A stretch of 64,000 nucleotides of DNA from Corynespora cassiicola (taxonomy: Eukaryota; Ascomycota; Dothideomycetes; Pleosporales; Corynesporascaceae), in contig JAEUWY010000001.1 in assembly GCA_022059125.1 (NCBI GenBank), positions 2,790,001-2,854,000 of the forward strand. Direction: 5' to 3'. The notes beneath the pieces are model-generated. The model ran no database searches. It was not told the origin of the DNA and worked only from the letters and a program-made list of their open reading frames with translations. A program made the translations under genes and the position numbers. Positions 11,468 through 22,294 of this stretch are shown here, in pieces. Each line of letters starts with the position of its first letter. Positions within the stretch are counted from its first letter, which is position 1.

Positions 11468-13879
11468 ATGTCGGATATGGTCAGTCTGAGTTTGCTCATA
11501 ACGGCGCAGTGCCTTGCCGAAGCAAAGAACAAGGTCCAGACTCGTTATGCAGACCTCCCGGGATTGATGACAACACTGAACAAGCGCTATGCAACTGCCG
11601 AACACCAGACTTTTTCGTCGGGAGCAAATGCAAAGCACATTCTCAACATGTGCCTGAAATTCGAAGAGTTGGTTGTACACAACTATAATACCAAACATCA
11701 GCAGCATGAGCATATTCCGATAGCCATTGAGTCATTCCCTCTGCGCCGGGTCGCAATGGAAGAAGGTATAGACATCTCTTTCTTCCGACCCATATATCAG
11801 CTATCTAATTCTGACGATTTGGACCAAATGGTTCCTGGGCTTGGCTCTTGGCAACCAATGGAAGAAGGATTAGATTGTTTCGAGCAGCATCAGGATCTGC
11901 TGGACTGCGATGAAGAAGAGGGTCGTCGGCATTACGACAAACTGGCCGGTGCGCCTTCTCTGGTTCTTCAACCTCATAAGGGAAACGCCACATTGGTTGA
12001 GATTTATACCTTCTTCCCCAAATGGATGGGAATGTGGGATGTCCAAGACCGCGTAATCGGAAATGGAGGAACCACAGGCACCATCCAGAAGATCATCGCT
12101 CGGCACCGTCACTTCAAGGGCGAACCAATTGAAAATAATTCGATCTTCAATTGCATGAAAGAGACTAATAAGAAGCGTGCAAAATTCGACTCTAGGTTTG
12201 TAGGCTGGGGTGTGACCCGGCATCCGAAAGAAACCAAGTGGGCCGATGGCAATCTGGACATTAGCACGTTCCAGATCGCCTCGTTTACCTATTGGCCCAA
12301 GCGTACTCCTGCTGCGCCAATTCCGTTCAAAACTTTAGCCAAGAACGTGAAGAAGATGCCGACGGGATACGATGCCTTGGATCTAACGCGGTGCATACAG
12401 TACCACGTGAACAACCCAGATGAAATCTGGATGTATCCCAACGACTATCAGGCGCTTCTCGACCATATTGGTGGTCCCATCCCTGTAACACCAGACCACT
12501 GGGATCGTGCAGCTCTTGCTAGATACAATGGGTCCAAGGTAAAGTATATCCTAGCTTCCACCGCAACGTATGGCAGGAAGGATGCTTCGAACAAGCGTCT
12601 GCACAAGCCGGGTCAAACTAAGAAGCGCAGATACGTGAAGCGAAATTTGAATAGAGTCACTCAGGAAGCTCCCGATATTCCAGATTACGATGAATCAGTA
12701 TATTCACAGGATGAGACGTCGAGAGCAGACTCAATAGTCCCACCTTCAGACTCGGACATATACTTTTACCAGCCTCCACCTCCTGCGACACAACCAACCT
12801 TAAATGGTAAAAAGCGTAAGTGTGATATCGACGACTGGGATACTGAGATTACACAGTCACAGGGTCTGATGGAAGATAACCCGACCCTGAAGAAGCAGCG
12901 CAAGACGGGCTCGCTTCATCCATTACAAGTGCAGATGATGCCATCTACTTTGGCCCCCTCTCAAGAGCCCCCTTCATCTATTTCCAGTGTCAATGGAGGC
13001 CGTTACAACGTGGTACCCGGATTATACCAGGTGATTGGAGCAGATGAGCCCTTTGCAATGCTGACCGCGCCGTATCACCCGGAGCCGTTCTACCAGCATA
13101 TATCTCCACCGCCGATGCCATATTTTCCAATACAAGAGCATTTCAATATGCAAAATGCGTCGCCACATGGATGTAACGATCATTATGCCTCAATGCCAAG
13201 CATGAACGGAATGACGAGCGTTGGTGGCCCTTCAAGCTTTGAAGGCACCTTTAATGGGCCAGCCTATGCACCGTTCCAATCTCCGAATGGGAGCCATCAG
13301 CCAGCCATCTTGGAGCCCCCTCGATATCAAAATGAGTTCCATCAATTTGTTAATCTGAGGCCACATCAAGTTCAGAATGGAATGCAACAGCCCATCACCT
13401 TGGGTACCCGTCAAGCTCCGATCGTGGTGGATCCTGAACTTGAAAATCTATATAAGTGGCCTGTAGACACAGACTCGAGCTCCCAAGCTCAAACCTCATC
13501 ACAAGCGTCATCAAGCAATGGGAAGACTTCAGAAACTGCTCCCTCTGAGAATGACACCAACACCACTGACCCAGCAACTGAACAACAGCCGGACTCGGCG
13601 GATACCCAACAGCCTATTCACCACTCATTGTCCTGTGAGGAGCTCGATGCCTTGCTAGAATTAAACATTCCGAATCCCATAGCATCGATTGAGGATTGGG
13701 AGGTGCTGTCCAAGATGTTCCGGCCAGATGACAACACCATGACGGATAAAGAGTGGGACGAGCTCAATGTAGCTATTGATCACATAGATTTCTTCCCCGG
13801 CCTTGCTAACCAGATCAATGAATTTTCTGGGCCTCATCAAAGCGGTTATGTGCAGAGTAAAATTGAAGATGAGGACTAG
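11468..13879 (+). CDS. Family gene A: large nuclear-type protein with the three-block domain
   Basis: Single exon, 803 residues from the first in-frame ATG (11468). The frame is open further upstream without an ATG, so a 5' exon is possible. Residues about 10-140 resemble the N-terminal module of gene F. Block 1 begins at NATLVEIYTFFPKW (about 174) and runs through NGGTTGTIQKIIARHR. Block 2 contains DALDLTRCIQY and ends in LLDHIGG (about 301-330). Block 3 is HWDRAALARY. A basic linker follows (KKRRYVKR, KKRKCDIDDWD), then a long Pro/Gln/Asn-rich disordered region, and finally an acidic helical end around SCEELDALLELNIP. Basic patches suggest a nuclear protein, but I recognise no named domain. 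It faces gene B tail to tail. Confidence 0.8.
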   Translation: MSDMVSLSLLITAQCLAEAKNKVQTRYADLPGLMTTLNKRYATAEHQTFSSGANAKHILNMCLKFEELVVHNYNTKHQQHEHIPIAIESFPLRRVAMEEGIDISFFRPIYQLSNSDDLDQMVPGLGSWQPMEEGLDCFEQHQDLLDCDEEEGRRHYDKLAGAPSLVLQPHKGNATLVEIYTFFPKWMGMWDVQDRVIGNGGTTGTIQKIIARHRHFKGEPIENNSIFNCMKETNKKRAKFDSRFVGWGVTRHPKETKWADGNLDISTFQIASFTYWPKRTPAAPIPFKTLAKNVKKMPTGYDALDLTRCIQYHVNNPDEIWMYPNDYQALLDHIGGPIPVTPDHWDRAALARYNGSKVKYILASTATYGRKDASNKRLHKPGQTKKRRYVKRNLNRVTQEAPDIPDYDESVYSQDETSRADSIVPPSDSDIYFYQPPPPATQPTLNGKKRKCDIDDWDTEITQSQGLMEDNPTLKKQRKTGSLHPLQVQMMPSTLAPSQEPPSSISSVNGGRYNVVPGLYQVIGADEPFAMLTAPYHPEPFYQHISPPPMPYFPIQEHFNMQNASPHGCNDHYASMPSMNGMTSVGGPSSFEGTFNGPAYAPFQSPNGSHQPAILEPPRYQNEFHQFVNLRPHQVQNGMQQPITLGTRQAPIVVDPELENLYKWPVDTDSSSQAQTSSQASSSNGKTSETAPSENDTNTTDPATEQQPDSADTQQPIHHSLSCEELDALLELNIPNPIASIEDWEVLSKMFRPDDNTMTDKEWDELNVAIDHIDFFPGLANQINEFSGPHQSGYVQSKIEDED

Positions 13880-14383
13880 GAGGAAGTGGAGGAAATGGAC
13901 AAAGGGATGCTAATGTGGGTGGCATTATGTTTGTGCGATTATGGGCCGTGGGATCAAGCGGCAGAGTACGACTTAGGATGGTCTGATAGACATAATCATT
14001 GCAAGACATGAGTTACACGACACATGGATTTATGAAGCTTTGTTCTTTCCCCATTACGAATTCTTTAATGTATGTAATGTAACTCGCGTTCCTAATGATG
14101 GAGTACAGAGGGTTGATCATAATTTTAATTTGACTTCACAGAAAATCGTTTATGCACAATAATGGATCAAAGGTCTTCCGAACATGGTACACTATCGCAA
14201 TTTCATTTACTATAACTTCTTCCATGTAGTTCGGGGCCTGCAGGGTATCAAGTACAAATACAGAAAAAAACAGAAAAGCAGAGGACAGGGGTATCAAAAG
14301 CAGAGATGTAAATACAGAAGAAGCATAATAGAGTGTAAATGAACCTATTGCAGACCCTCGTACAGAACTACACCGAAAGAAGA
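13880..14383. other. Intergenic region between convergent genes A and B
   Basis: AT-rich 3'-flanking DNA of A and B. No gene was recognised. Confidence 0.6.
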
Positions 14384-15697
14384 TCATAGAAGTGATGGAT
14401 CAATGGAGCCTTCGAAGTTGGCATAGCCACCCTGACCGAAATAGCCGTAGCCAGTATTGAAATTGAAGGAGCCCACGCCTGAAGAACCTTGGGCAAGCAT
14501 GTCGTCATGTTGCTCCATGCCGAAGTTGCCCAAGCCATACGGATATGTTGAAGCCAACTGCGCGGTAGGGACAGTGTTGTGGACGGTATTGTACGGCATC
14601 GTGTCTCCGCCGTAGTACGGATTATTGTGTTGAGGATAGTAAGTTGTGTGAAAGCCACCATTATATTCCATATTCGATAGGTCGATCGCGGTGGGATAGG
14701 GAGGGAGGCCGTAGACAGACGTGTTGTTTGCCATTAGCGGTGGTTCTCGGATGGATGTGGAGAGAAAGACCGAGACGTTCAACGCGGGAGAGTGGGTAAA
14801 TGCTACGTCGGAAGACTCGGCAGAATGGTGTCTCGGATCCTTGGCTTCTTGCAAGGCAGCTTCGAGAACAGGTCGGCCCGCCGAGGCATTGCGGGTGGCA
14901 GGAGCATTGCGCTTGGTAACCTTGTTCTTGCTGTCCTCGGTCTTCTTCTTATCAAATGTTTTGCGCTTGCTGCCATTGGCCTTGGCCTTAGTCTTGCACG
15001 CATTACTCGGGGGTGGGCAAGGAGTTGGTATCGGTCCAGCGGGGTCAGGGGTGAACCCAGAGAAATTGCCATCTTCCCAACGCTGGAATATGACGTTGTC
15101 ATGATTGTTCTCTGAGATGGGAGTAATACCACCAAGGTGGTTTACCAATCGCTCGAAATCGGTAGGAAAGTTCCAATCTTCATTGGGGTTGTTCGCGGCA
15201 TAGACCACGCATCGTGTAAGGTCCAAGGCGTCACTGCCGGAAGGGATATTGATGACATCTTTCATGAGATCTTTGAAAGCCATTGCCATGATTTTGCCTG
15301 AGCGGCATGGCTGGCGATCGGGAAATTCGTCGCACTCGAGCTTGTAATCCTTCAGGCTCATCTTGCAGCCATCCCAACCATGAGGCACAAACCGGTGGTG
15401 CAGACCAACCTTCCAACCATCAAATCCGCTATTCCGCATGACCATAGTGAGGATCTTGCACATATTATTGGCAGCCAAAGGTTTGCCTGGAAGACGGCGG
15501 TAGTGGTTGATTATTTGGACAGCTATCTGCGACCTCAGCCCGTTGGTGACAAGGCGAAATGCAATGTCGCGTGACCGAATCCAGTTGGGACAGAAAGCGA
15601 GGATTTCAGCGCCAGTGATGTTACCCCATTCAGGGAGTTCGAGATTCCTGTCCGGGGCATTGGGGCCCAAGGCTTGAGGCTGACGATCGCGAGGCAT
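14384..15697 (-). CDS. Family gene B: three-block domain with Asn/Tyr/Gly-rich tail
   Basis: Single exon, 437 residues from ATG 15697. The frame is open about 50 nt further upstream without an ATG, so an upstream exon cannot be excluded. Block 1 is NITGAEILAFCPNW at about 26, through NGLRSQIAVQIINHYR. Block 2 contains SDALDLTRCVVY (about 155-166) and LVNHLGG; block 3 is DNVIFQRW. A Lys-rich linker (about 232-270, with SKRKTFDKKK) looks like a nuclear localisation signal. The last 90 or so residues are rich in Asn, Tyr, Gly, Gln and Met (YYPQHNNPYYGG, FNFNTGYGYFGQGG) and are prion-like in composition. Function unknown. Confidence 0.8.
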   Translation of the reverse strand: MPRDRQPQALGPNAPDRNLELPEWGNITGAEILAFCPNWIRSRDIAFRLVTNGLRSQIAVQIINHYRRLPGKPLAANNMCKILTMVMRNSGFDGWKVGLHHRFVPHGWDGCKMSLKDYKLECDEFPDRQPCRSGKIMAMAFKDLMKDVINIPSGSDALDLTRCVVYAANNPNEDWNFPTDFERLVNHLGGITPISENNHDNVIFQRWEDGNFSGFTPDPAGPIPTPCPPPSNACKTKAKANGSKRKTFDKKKTEDSKNKVTKRNAPATRNASAGRPVLEAALQEAKDPRHHSAESSDVAFTHSPALNVSVFLSTSIREPPLMANNTSVYGLPPYPTAIDLSNMEYNGGFHTTYYPQHNNPYYGGDTMPYNTVHNTVPTAQLASTYPYGLGNFGMEQHDDMLAQGSSGVGSFNFNTGYGYFGQGGYANFEGSIDPSLL

Positions 15698-16490
15698 TGT
15701 AACCTTGTATACAGCAGGTGAGGCCAACAAGCCGGGATGGGCTGGCAAATAGAGGGCCTCAAAGAGGTAAGAAAACCTTTTCGAGGGATATTATGGAGAA
15801 GTTGGCCAAATCTAGGCACGAAGTGTTGGCGTTCTGGAGAAGAATTGTACCAAGGTATAGGAGTGATGTTAGACTGGAGAGTTTCATGACGAAACTCGAT
15901 TTCGGTGGAGATAAACAAAAGCGTTTGCATTCCAGAATAGGGAAGCGGAAGAAATAATTCCGAGTATGCAATGACTAGATTGTTCAAACGTTGCTATAGC
16001 TACATGCTTTCACAGCAAATGTGCCCTGTTCAATTTCAAGATAGAATAATTTGGAAGCAGAATCACCAATGGTGTGATTATCAACTCAAACCAGTCAACT
16101 GACATGCCTAAAAGCGTACGTATAAGAAATTATTTAGCACAGAGGAGAAAATTGGCAATAGATGAATTGTTGTTCCCAATGGTATTGTTGAGGGAGCGGA
16201 CTAGATAGTGCAATAGAATATTGTATCAATATATTCCGTTTAATGGACTTCAAAAGCTCAATCTCAAAATTTCCAAGCCATAAAATAGGACCTAAAGACA
16301 AAAAATTGCTGTATGTATAAGGAAAGCGGGTGTTAGCTACTCCAGTTTATGTCTAGAAAGCTGAAATGAGGTGAATTCCAGAAAACGAGAGTACAATTTA
16401 CCAAAACTAAGGAAATTCACCATCCATCTAAACAGATAACTTTAGCTGAGCCAACATGCATATATTCTAACCAAATTCTCTTCTTGTGGA
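15698..16490. other. AT-rich intergenic region
   Basis: Upstream of B and downstream of C, strongly AT-rich from 15,950 on. Overlapping short minus-strand frames just upstream of B (15,750-15,990) could hide a 5' exon, but I found no convincing splice pair. Confidence 0.5.
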
Positions 16491-18660
16491 TTAGATGCGA
16501 TCACCCCAAGCGTCAAGATAAAGGCTGAGAATTTCATCCATGTCCTCCTTACAGAACCTCCATGCTCCATGCTCCTGGTCAGCAGACTTTGCAAACCTAA
16601 TGGCATTTGAAAATGGTGTTTTGTCATTAATGTCGGGGTCAGGCCAGTCTTTCAGGAGTTTCATCTCTTTGCGACCTGATGGCTCCTGTGGCAACTCGAA
16701 ATATCTGTATTGTTGCATCAGGATCATAGCCTGTGCAACTCCATCATTGTTGGCTAGAAACCCTTTGTCTAAGCCAGGATACTTTCTCAAGAAGCGGATC
16801 GCCCGGCAAGCATCATGTTCAATCCCATCTTTATTCCGAAGCCTCTCCGGATTCACGTTACTGAGTAGTGGAAGTTGACGGACAGGCATCGCTGGAACTT
16901 GTGTCTTGTTCCAATTCTGGCCATTGTTGAACTGAGATGTGGGCACTGTCACAGGCATGGCTACTGCCACTGCCTTTTGGTGCGTTGGTAACTGCTGAAG
17001 ACCAGGTCTTTTCCTTGGCGATGGAGTGGGCGTTGATCGTCGCTCTGCTTGAGGCGTAAGATGCCGAGCAGCTTGATCTGAATGATAGAAATTATGTGCA
17101 TGTATGCCCTGAGGCCATGCAGACATAGATGAAGAGGTCGGTTGATCTGGTAATGGGATCAGTGAGGAAAATGTCGGGTTATGTGTCTGTGAATGCTGAC
17201 TGGCCTGTATCGGCGTAACCATTAGTTCAGGGTGAACGTAATCGTATGGCGACCATTCTAGTTTTCTGGAAGAGTAGATATCTGAAGAAGGAACATTTGA
17301 TCCAGTTTTACTATGGCTATGAGCTTGTGTGATACCGCTAGGGCTACTAAAAGTCTGTTGGTCTGCTCTGTGAATGAAAGAGGGCGTTGTCCAAGGGTGT
17401 GATGTCATGCTCACGGGGTTGGTTCGTGGTACATTTTGGGATACCGATGACAGAGATACCGAAGATGATGACCGAGCTACTGGAGGTGGATTTTGACGTG
17501 GAATATTCCGATATGTGTTTGGCTGAACTACTGGAGTAGATCTCTGGTATGATACTTGTCGGTGCAGTGGTGACTGGAACGTTGGAGTCTTCTGGGATGA
17601 CGCATTTTGGGTTGCGGATGACTTTACTGTTTGGATATTGTTTTTGTATGACGATTTCTGGGGCGTGTGCGACTGGAATGCATGATTCAAATCATGGTAT
17701 GATCCAACAGGTGATATGACTTTCTGACTGTGAAGACCGCGCTGAGCTTTCGCTACCGGTTGCGATCCGGCCAACGGTATCATATGTGGCTTTGCAGTCA
17801 CATTTATAGGTACCAAGGCTCGGTTTTGATGGTGTGTGTGCGCTTGGGAGTTTCCGCCGTAGGATACTGCTGGTGCTGGTCTCACGGTGTGGTTGGCAAT
17901 GTCCTTGGATTCGATATTGGTATTTCCAGCTATGTTGTTGGGTTTTTGCACAGGTCTTGAGAATCGATATTCTGGCGAGGACCTTGGAGTATGGGCTGTT
18001 CGCAGGGGCGGCGTTCTACTCACGCTGGGTGCCGGGATGTCACTAACAGACGGGGCTGGGGTTCGAAGCGTCTTTCGCGGATGTTCAACTAGCGAGGTTT
18101 TCTCAACCAGAGCGACTTTCTCAGCTTCTTGAGGTGCCTGGGCGTCCGAAAAATTTAGAACAGCTTCCTTTTGAACGTAGTCGCCCGAGGAATTGGCCAA
18201 AACTGCATTGCCAGTTTTGTGTAAACTAGCGACAGGGCCAAGAGGCAAGTTCTTTTTCTCAAAAGCAGAAGAACCAGGCTTTTTTGCAAGGGTTTTGGCA
18301 AGACCCGCCTCCGGAGCTTTACCTTCCTCACAAGGCTCAACGATGTGGCCAGCACTGTCCACGTACTTGAGGCCGCAGCGTGCCTGGTATGATTGATAAT
18401 CTGTGGGAGAATACCAGGAGGTATTTTTTGAGTTTGACCACGCGGGGGTCCGGAAATTTTCGCTAGGGTGGGCGAAAACGGCAAATACTGGTAGCATTAG
18501 TGAATCGAGTATTTTGTACCGTACGGCCTTATAGTTGATACTTACAGAAGCCGTCGGATCGAGTCACTATGAACTTCTTTGCGGGATAAGATTCTATATC
18601 ATACACGTGGTCTCGTTTCCGCTTTACGCTGACAGTGGTAGACCCATGTAGTCCTTCCAT
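16491..18660 (-). CDS. Family gene C (divergent): long Ser/Thr/Pro/Gln-rich protein with a C-terminal remnant-like domain
   Basis: Exons 18660-18546 and 18487-16491 (703 residues). The intron has a GTAAGT donor, CTAATG branch and CAG acceptor, and keeps frame (T|TA). The N-terminus has VKRKRDHVYD and a short conserved-looking segment ending TSWYSPTDYQSYQARCG. About 450 residues of disordered Ser/Thr/Pro/Gln/His-rich sequence follow. The last 110 residues contain KGFLANNDGVAQAMILMQQY, comparable to block 1 of the family, and NAIRFAK followed by a segment ending in DMDEIL, comparable to the RALRYAL and FPDDLQNIL of gene D. I infer a diverged family member with a shortened block 2. This needs a profile search to confirm. 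Confidence 0.7.
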
Positions 18661-19369
18661 AATTGTGGTACCGTTGTGCTGGAGTTGTTGTGTGGCGGTA
18701 CGGTTGAGGTTGTGTTGAGTAGGAGAGGCAGACTGGGAGTAACTTTGTTGACGGAAAGTTAGCAAGTGCAAACGGACGAGTCAGTCATTCGATGCTGAGC
18801 CTACCGGGCCAACGAGGGGAGGCGAGTCACGTGACATGCCAAGACCTTTTATGTGAAAGCCCCGAGTGAGTCGAATTGCATTGTTCAGCCCTGCTCGCCG
18901 GGCTAGATTTTTCTGGTAGTAGACAATACACGACAAAGTTACATCATCAATGTTTCAAGACATAGTTGATCTACAACAGCCAAAACATACATTTTCCGTC
19001 CTGTCCGCGATACCAACCCAAACCACTCATAAGCACTCAAAAGAATCTAATATCATACTAAAATATTGATAAAAAAAGAGACCGTTTTAACACTTAGTCT
19101 CGCTATCCTTAATTCTAGATTGAAACTAGTAGAAATCGCACGGAATAGACAATACATAGAGGTTAGAGGCAGAACCTTTTATGCAGTTATATGTTTCATT
19201 AAGCTAATAAATCCCTAATTCAGAAATCAAAAATTTCCATATTATAGAGGTCATTCACTATTTAAAATTCATTCATTCATTGACTCGTTCAAATATCTAG
19301 CCAGACGGATGCCACATAGAACCAACCAACCTGTGACTATTAGAACTTCCAAGTCGTACCAGGTGCTTC
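18661..19369. other. AT-rich intergenic region
   Basis: Upstream of C and downstream of D. It contains several A/T runs (for example 19,060-19,110) and no credible ORF. Confidence 0.6.
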
Positions 19370-21016
19370 CTACCCGGAATTATATGCGGCCATTGCAGAA
19401 ATTGAAAGTAGAAACTCTATATCCTCAACAAACCAATCAACTCCTATCTGATCAGGCTGAAGCGCAATACGAGCTGCAACTGCAAGGTCGCTTAAGTTTT
19501 CCGGATCGAATGCCTCCATACATTCCCGCAGAAGCTCCTTTGGGCCATGGGAAAGGATTCCGTTTGGATTTGATATTTGATGCTCCTCGGTATTTTCCCG
19601 AGTCTCCGTCATGAATGGAGAACCAGCGTCTGAGTTTGTGTAGTGCTCGAGCTCTGGCGTTGTGCCTGATTCTGTGGAATCCGCTTCTGAAAGACCCCAC
19701 TGCTCCGACCCTGGCGTGTGGTACACTGGCAGATTTGGGTCTATATTTGTGGGATACGAATCTGGCATAGAATATGTTGATTGTCCAAGATTAGCTTCCG
19801 CATCTCTGAAGCTGCCCGGGTCTGGTGTGGAGTATGTCGCAAGTGAACAACCTGTATCCGATTCCTTAGGGCTCTCTAGATATGGTGTGTGGTATGTTGA
19901 AAGTCCAAGAATCGCCACTGGGTTGATTTCGGGCGATTTCGGCGGCGTCTGAGGGGTGTTCGGTGTCTCGCCCAAAGCAATAGCGCGAGCCAAAGCAATT
20001 TCGTGTCTCATTTTTTCCCTATATCTCATGATAATCTGACCATCTGTATGAGCCATGGTGACTTCAGTACGTCCAGTAATATTGAGAATATTCTGAAGAT
20101 CGTCGGGAAACAGGTACTCCACCAACTGGCTATTCATGTCCCAGCGAGGATTCTCAAGTGCATATCTGAGCGCCCTAGTGAGATCGGCAGAATCATATCC
20201 TTCGGGAAGTTTCTTTACACCCCTGATCAAGGTTTGGAACGGGATGGAGCTGCCGTATTCTTGAGTCTCACCCTTGAGAACCCAGTTAGGAACGAATCCA
20301 TTCATCGATATGTTCATCCAATCCCAGTCATGAGGCTTCACATGACTTGAAACAGACCAATCTCCATAGCGACCTTTCATAGCTTTGCTGTTGTTCTTTT
20401 TTATCGTGCTTGTAGAAAGGCCTTGCGTTATCCGCTCGGTGTGCCACCTAAAATTCTTCAGAATGTAGGATTGCACAGTCGTCTGTAAACCGTTGTTTAA
20501 TAGTCGCTCTGTTATTGAGGCGTCATGAAAGAGATTGGGAAGAAAAACGATAATTTCTACCATGGTGAAGCTGATGTTTTCGGTGCCAGAATACATGTAG
20601 TCATATTTTGGAACATTGTTGAGACAAACATATTCCTTGGGGAAAATAGCACCTGTATCAATATCCGAACCAGGAGTTAAGTCTCTAGCTCCAACCGCAG
20701 CATCTGGGTCTGAAAGCATGTGACTGTTTTGATTGGGGTCCATGGGGCCGAAACAAACGTACTGTGAGGTTGTATCGGGAGGGAAGTATTGTTTTTCGCT
20801 GGCGAACAATTGCTAGAAGTTTATATTAGAGGTTTATGTCAACTTGGAAGTTGTTACGTGTGTGAAATCATTGTAATCAGACGATATCAATGTGCTTTCA
20901 CATAGCTGGATGCGAGGGCCTTTGGTGAAATTGAGAAGGATAGTCTTAACACCGCCAAAAAGTGTCGATGATTGTGTGCCAAGAACCTTGAACCATCTAG
21001 TGTGGTTAATATACAT
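19370..21016 (-). CDS. Family gene D: three-block domain with internal tandem repeats
   Basis: Exons 21016-20858 and 20812-19370 (533 residues). The 45-nt intron has a weak GTAACA donor and a TAG acceptor and joins in phase 0. Without the 5' exon the first ATG would be 20743. Block 1 is SFTMVEIIVFLPNL (about 134) to NGLQTTVQSYILKNFR. Block 2 has YDSADLTRALRYAL followed by an insertion and then EYLFPDDLQNIL. Block 3 is HTDGQIIMRY. Residues about 345-410 hold four copies of a Tyr-x-x-Pro repeat (STYHTP, ATYSTP, STYSMP, VYHTP), encoded by roughly 60-bp DNA repeats. The tail is acidic. D groups with E by sequence. Confidence 0.75.
19710..19905. repeat. Degenerate 60-bp tandem repeat inside gene D
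   Basis: Four related units begin near 19710, 19761, 19821 and 19881. Each carries a version of TCTGGTGTGGAGTATGTTG on the plus strand, with spacings of 51, 60 and 60 bp. All unit lengths are multiples of three, so the reading frame of D is kept and a 17-20 residue protein repeat results. Confidence 0.8.
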
Positions 21017-21194
21017 TGGTTTCCTCTCAATGCTTTATTCAATTCCAATCAAATGGTATGCCCTTGTTGCCGAGACGATTTACTCAGAGATCTTATCGCA
21101 TTGTAGTATACGAAAAATTTCCTGGAATATCCCAGTGAATTCCTCTATACATCATTATTGATGTCCATTGCCTCCAAAACTGCTATTTCTTAGC

Positions 21195-21959
21195 CTATTC
21201 AACATCATCGAAATATCCTGGGGCATATTTTCTAGCAACCTTTTTCTTGGGAACTGATGTGCGCTTTTTCTCTATTCGCTGAAAGGCAGCACCATCCGCG
21301 TGATCGCGTGTGACCTTAGTCCGGCCAACGATATCCAAAATCTCATTCCAGTGATCTGGGAAAAGGTATTCGGTACCATCACTTCGGACGTGACCAAGAC
21401 AGTATTTCAGAGCACGAGTAAGATCTCCTGCGTCCGGTCCTTTGGGAAGCTTCCGAAGACCACGAGCGAGAAGGATGAACTCCACCGGCACCTTGCAGAC
21501 GGGCAGACGAGTCGTGTTGCTGTAGTCGATGGGTTTCTTCCATCCGGGCGTATAAGAGTTGATTGCAATGGCATTATGGTTCCAACCTTTGGGTGCCTGG
21601 TGTCGCGATCTCTTCCACTCATTCTGTTTCCTGACTTCGTAGCGGTTTCGGTGGCGCTTTACTTCATAGTAACGCGTAGCCATCATACTAGGACCCATTC
21701 CCTGACTGTGAGACTTTTCATTCCATCGATATTCGTTCAGAATCTCGGAGTGGGTTCTAAAGCTGATCCCATTGTTCAGAAATCGGTTGAGTATCTCCTC
21801 CTCTCGGAAAATCTGAGGAAGAATGGCGAGTATCTCGACCGCGGTTGCATTGAGAGACTTTTCGCTTATGAAATGAAAGTTCCATAGAGGCACTTGATCA
21901 ATTTGTAGGTAGAGTGGCTCTTTGAGACAAAACTCCAGGTTGAGGTCAGTCAAAGCCAT
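21195..21959 (-). CDS. Family gene E: minimal three-block protein
   Basis: Single exon, 254 residues from ATG 21959; the smallest member, nearly all of it the shared domain. Block 1 is NATAVEILAILPQI at 37 to NGISFRTHSEILNEYR. A basic connector follows (RYYEVKRHRNRYEVRKQNEW). Block 2 has PDAGDLTRALKY at about 175-186 and EYLFPDHWNEILDIVG. Block 3 is HADGAAFQRI. It ends in a short Lys-rich tail (KKRTSVPKKKVARK). Together with D it uses RAL(R/K)Y and EYLFPD where A, B, F and G use other residues, so D and E probably arose by local duplication. Because it lacks long disordered tails, it defines the domain limits best. Confidence 0.8.
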   Translation of the reverse strand: MALTDLNLEFCLKEPLYLQIDQVPLWNFHFISEKSLNATAVEILAILPQIFREEEILNRFLNNGISFRTHSEILNEYRWNEKSHSQGMGPSMMATRYYEVKRHRNRYEVRKQNEWKRSRHQAPKGWNHNAIAINSYTPGWKKPIDYSNTTRLPVCKVPVEFILLARGLRKLPKGPDAGDLTRALKYCLGHVRSDGTEYLFPDHWNEILDIVGRTKVTRDHADGAAFQRIEKKRTSVPKKKVARKYAPGYFDDVE

Positions 21960-22294
21960 GTTCTGAGTGCGTCAGACTTTTGGTGGGAAAGGGTTGTTCG
22001 AGTTGGGGGTTTTATGGATCGGTGTGGAAAGGTAACGGGATTAGAACGGCCGCGATATATGTAATCTCCCAAAGGCTAGCAAGTCTTTCACTCCGCTCGT
22101 TCAATACAAGTCATGCGGTGAAGTGAATGGTGAGCTCTGAAACAACATTGAATTTTTCGAAAAAGGAAATAACTAATGGAGTTGTAGTTTGGATTATTAT
22201 TAGGTTGGTAAAATGCATTTTTCTTCCATGCTAACAAGCCTGTAACCATTTACCGGTCTAAATCGAGTGCCATATGAGGTCTATGACTAATGTG
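21960..22294. other. Intergenic region
   Basis: Upstream of E, AT-rich. No gene was recognised. Confidence 0.6.
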
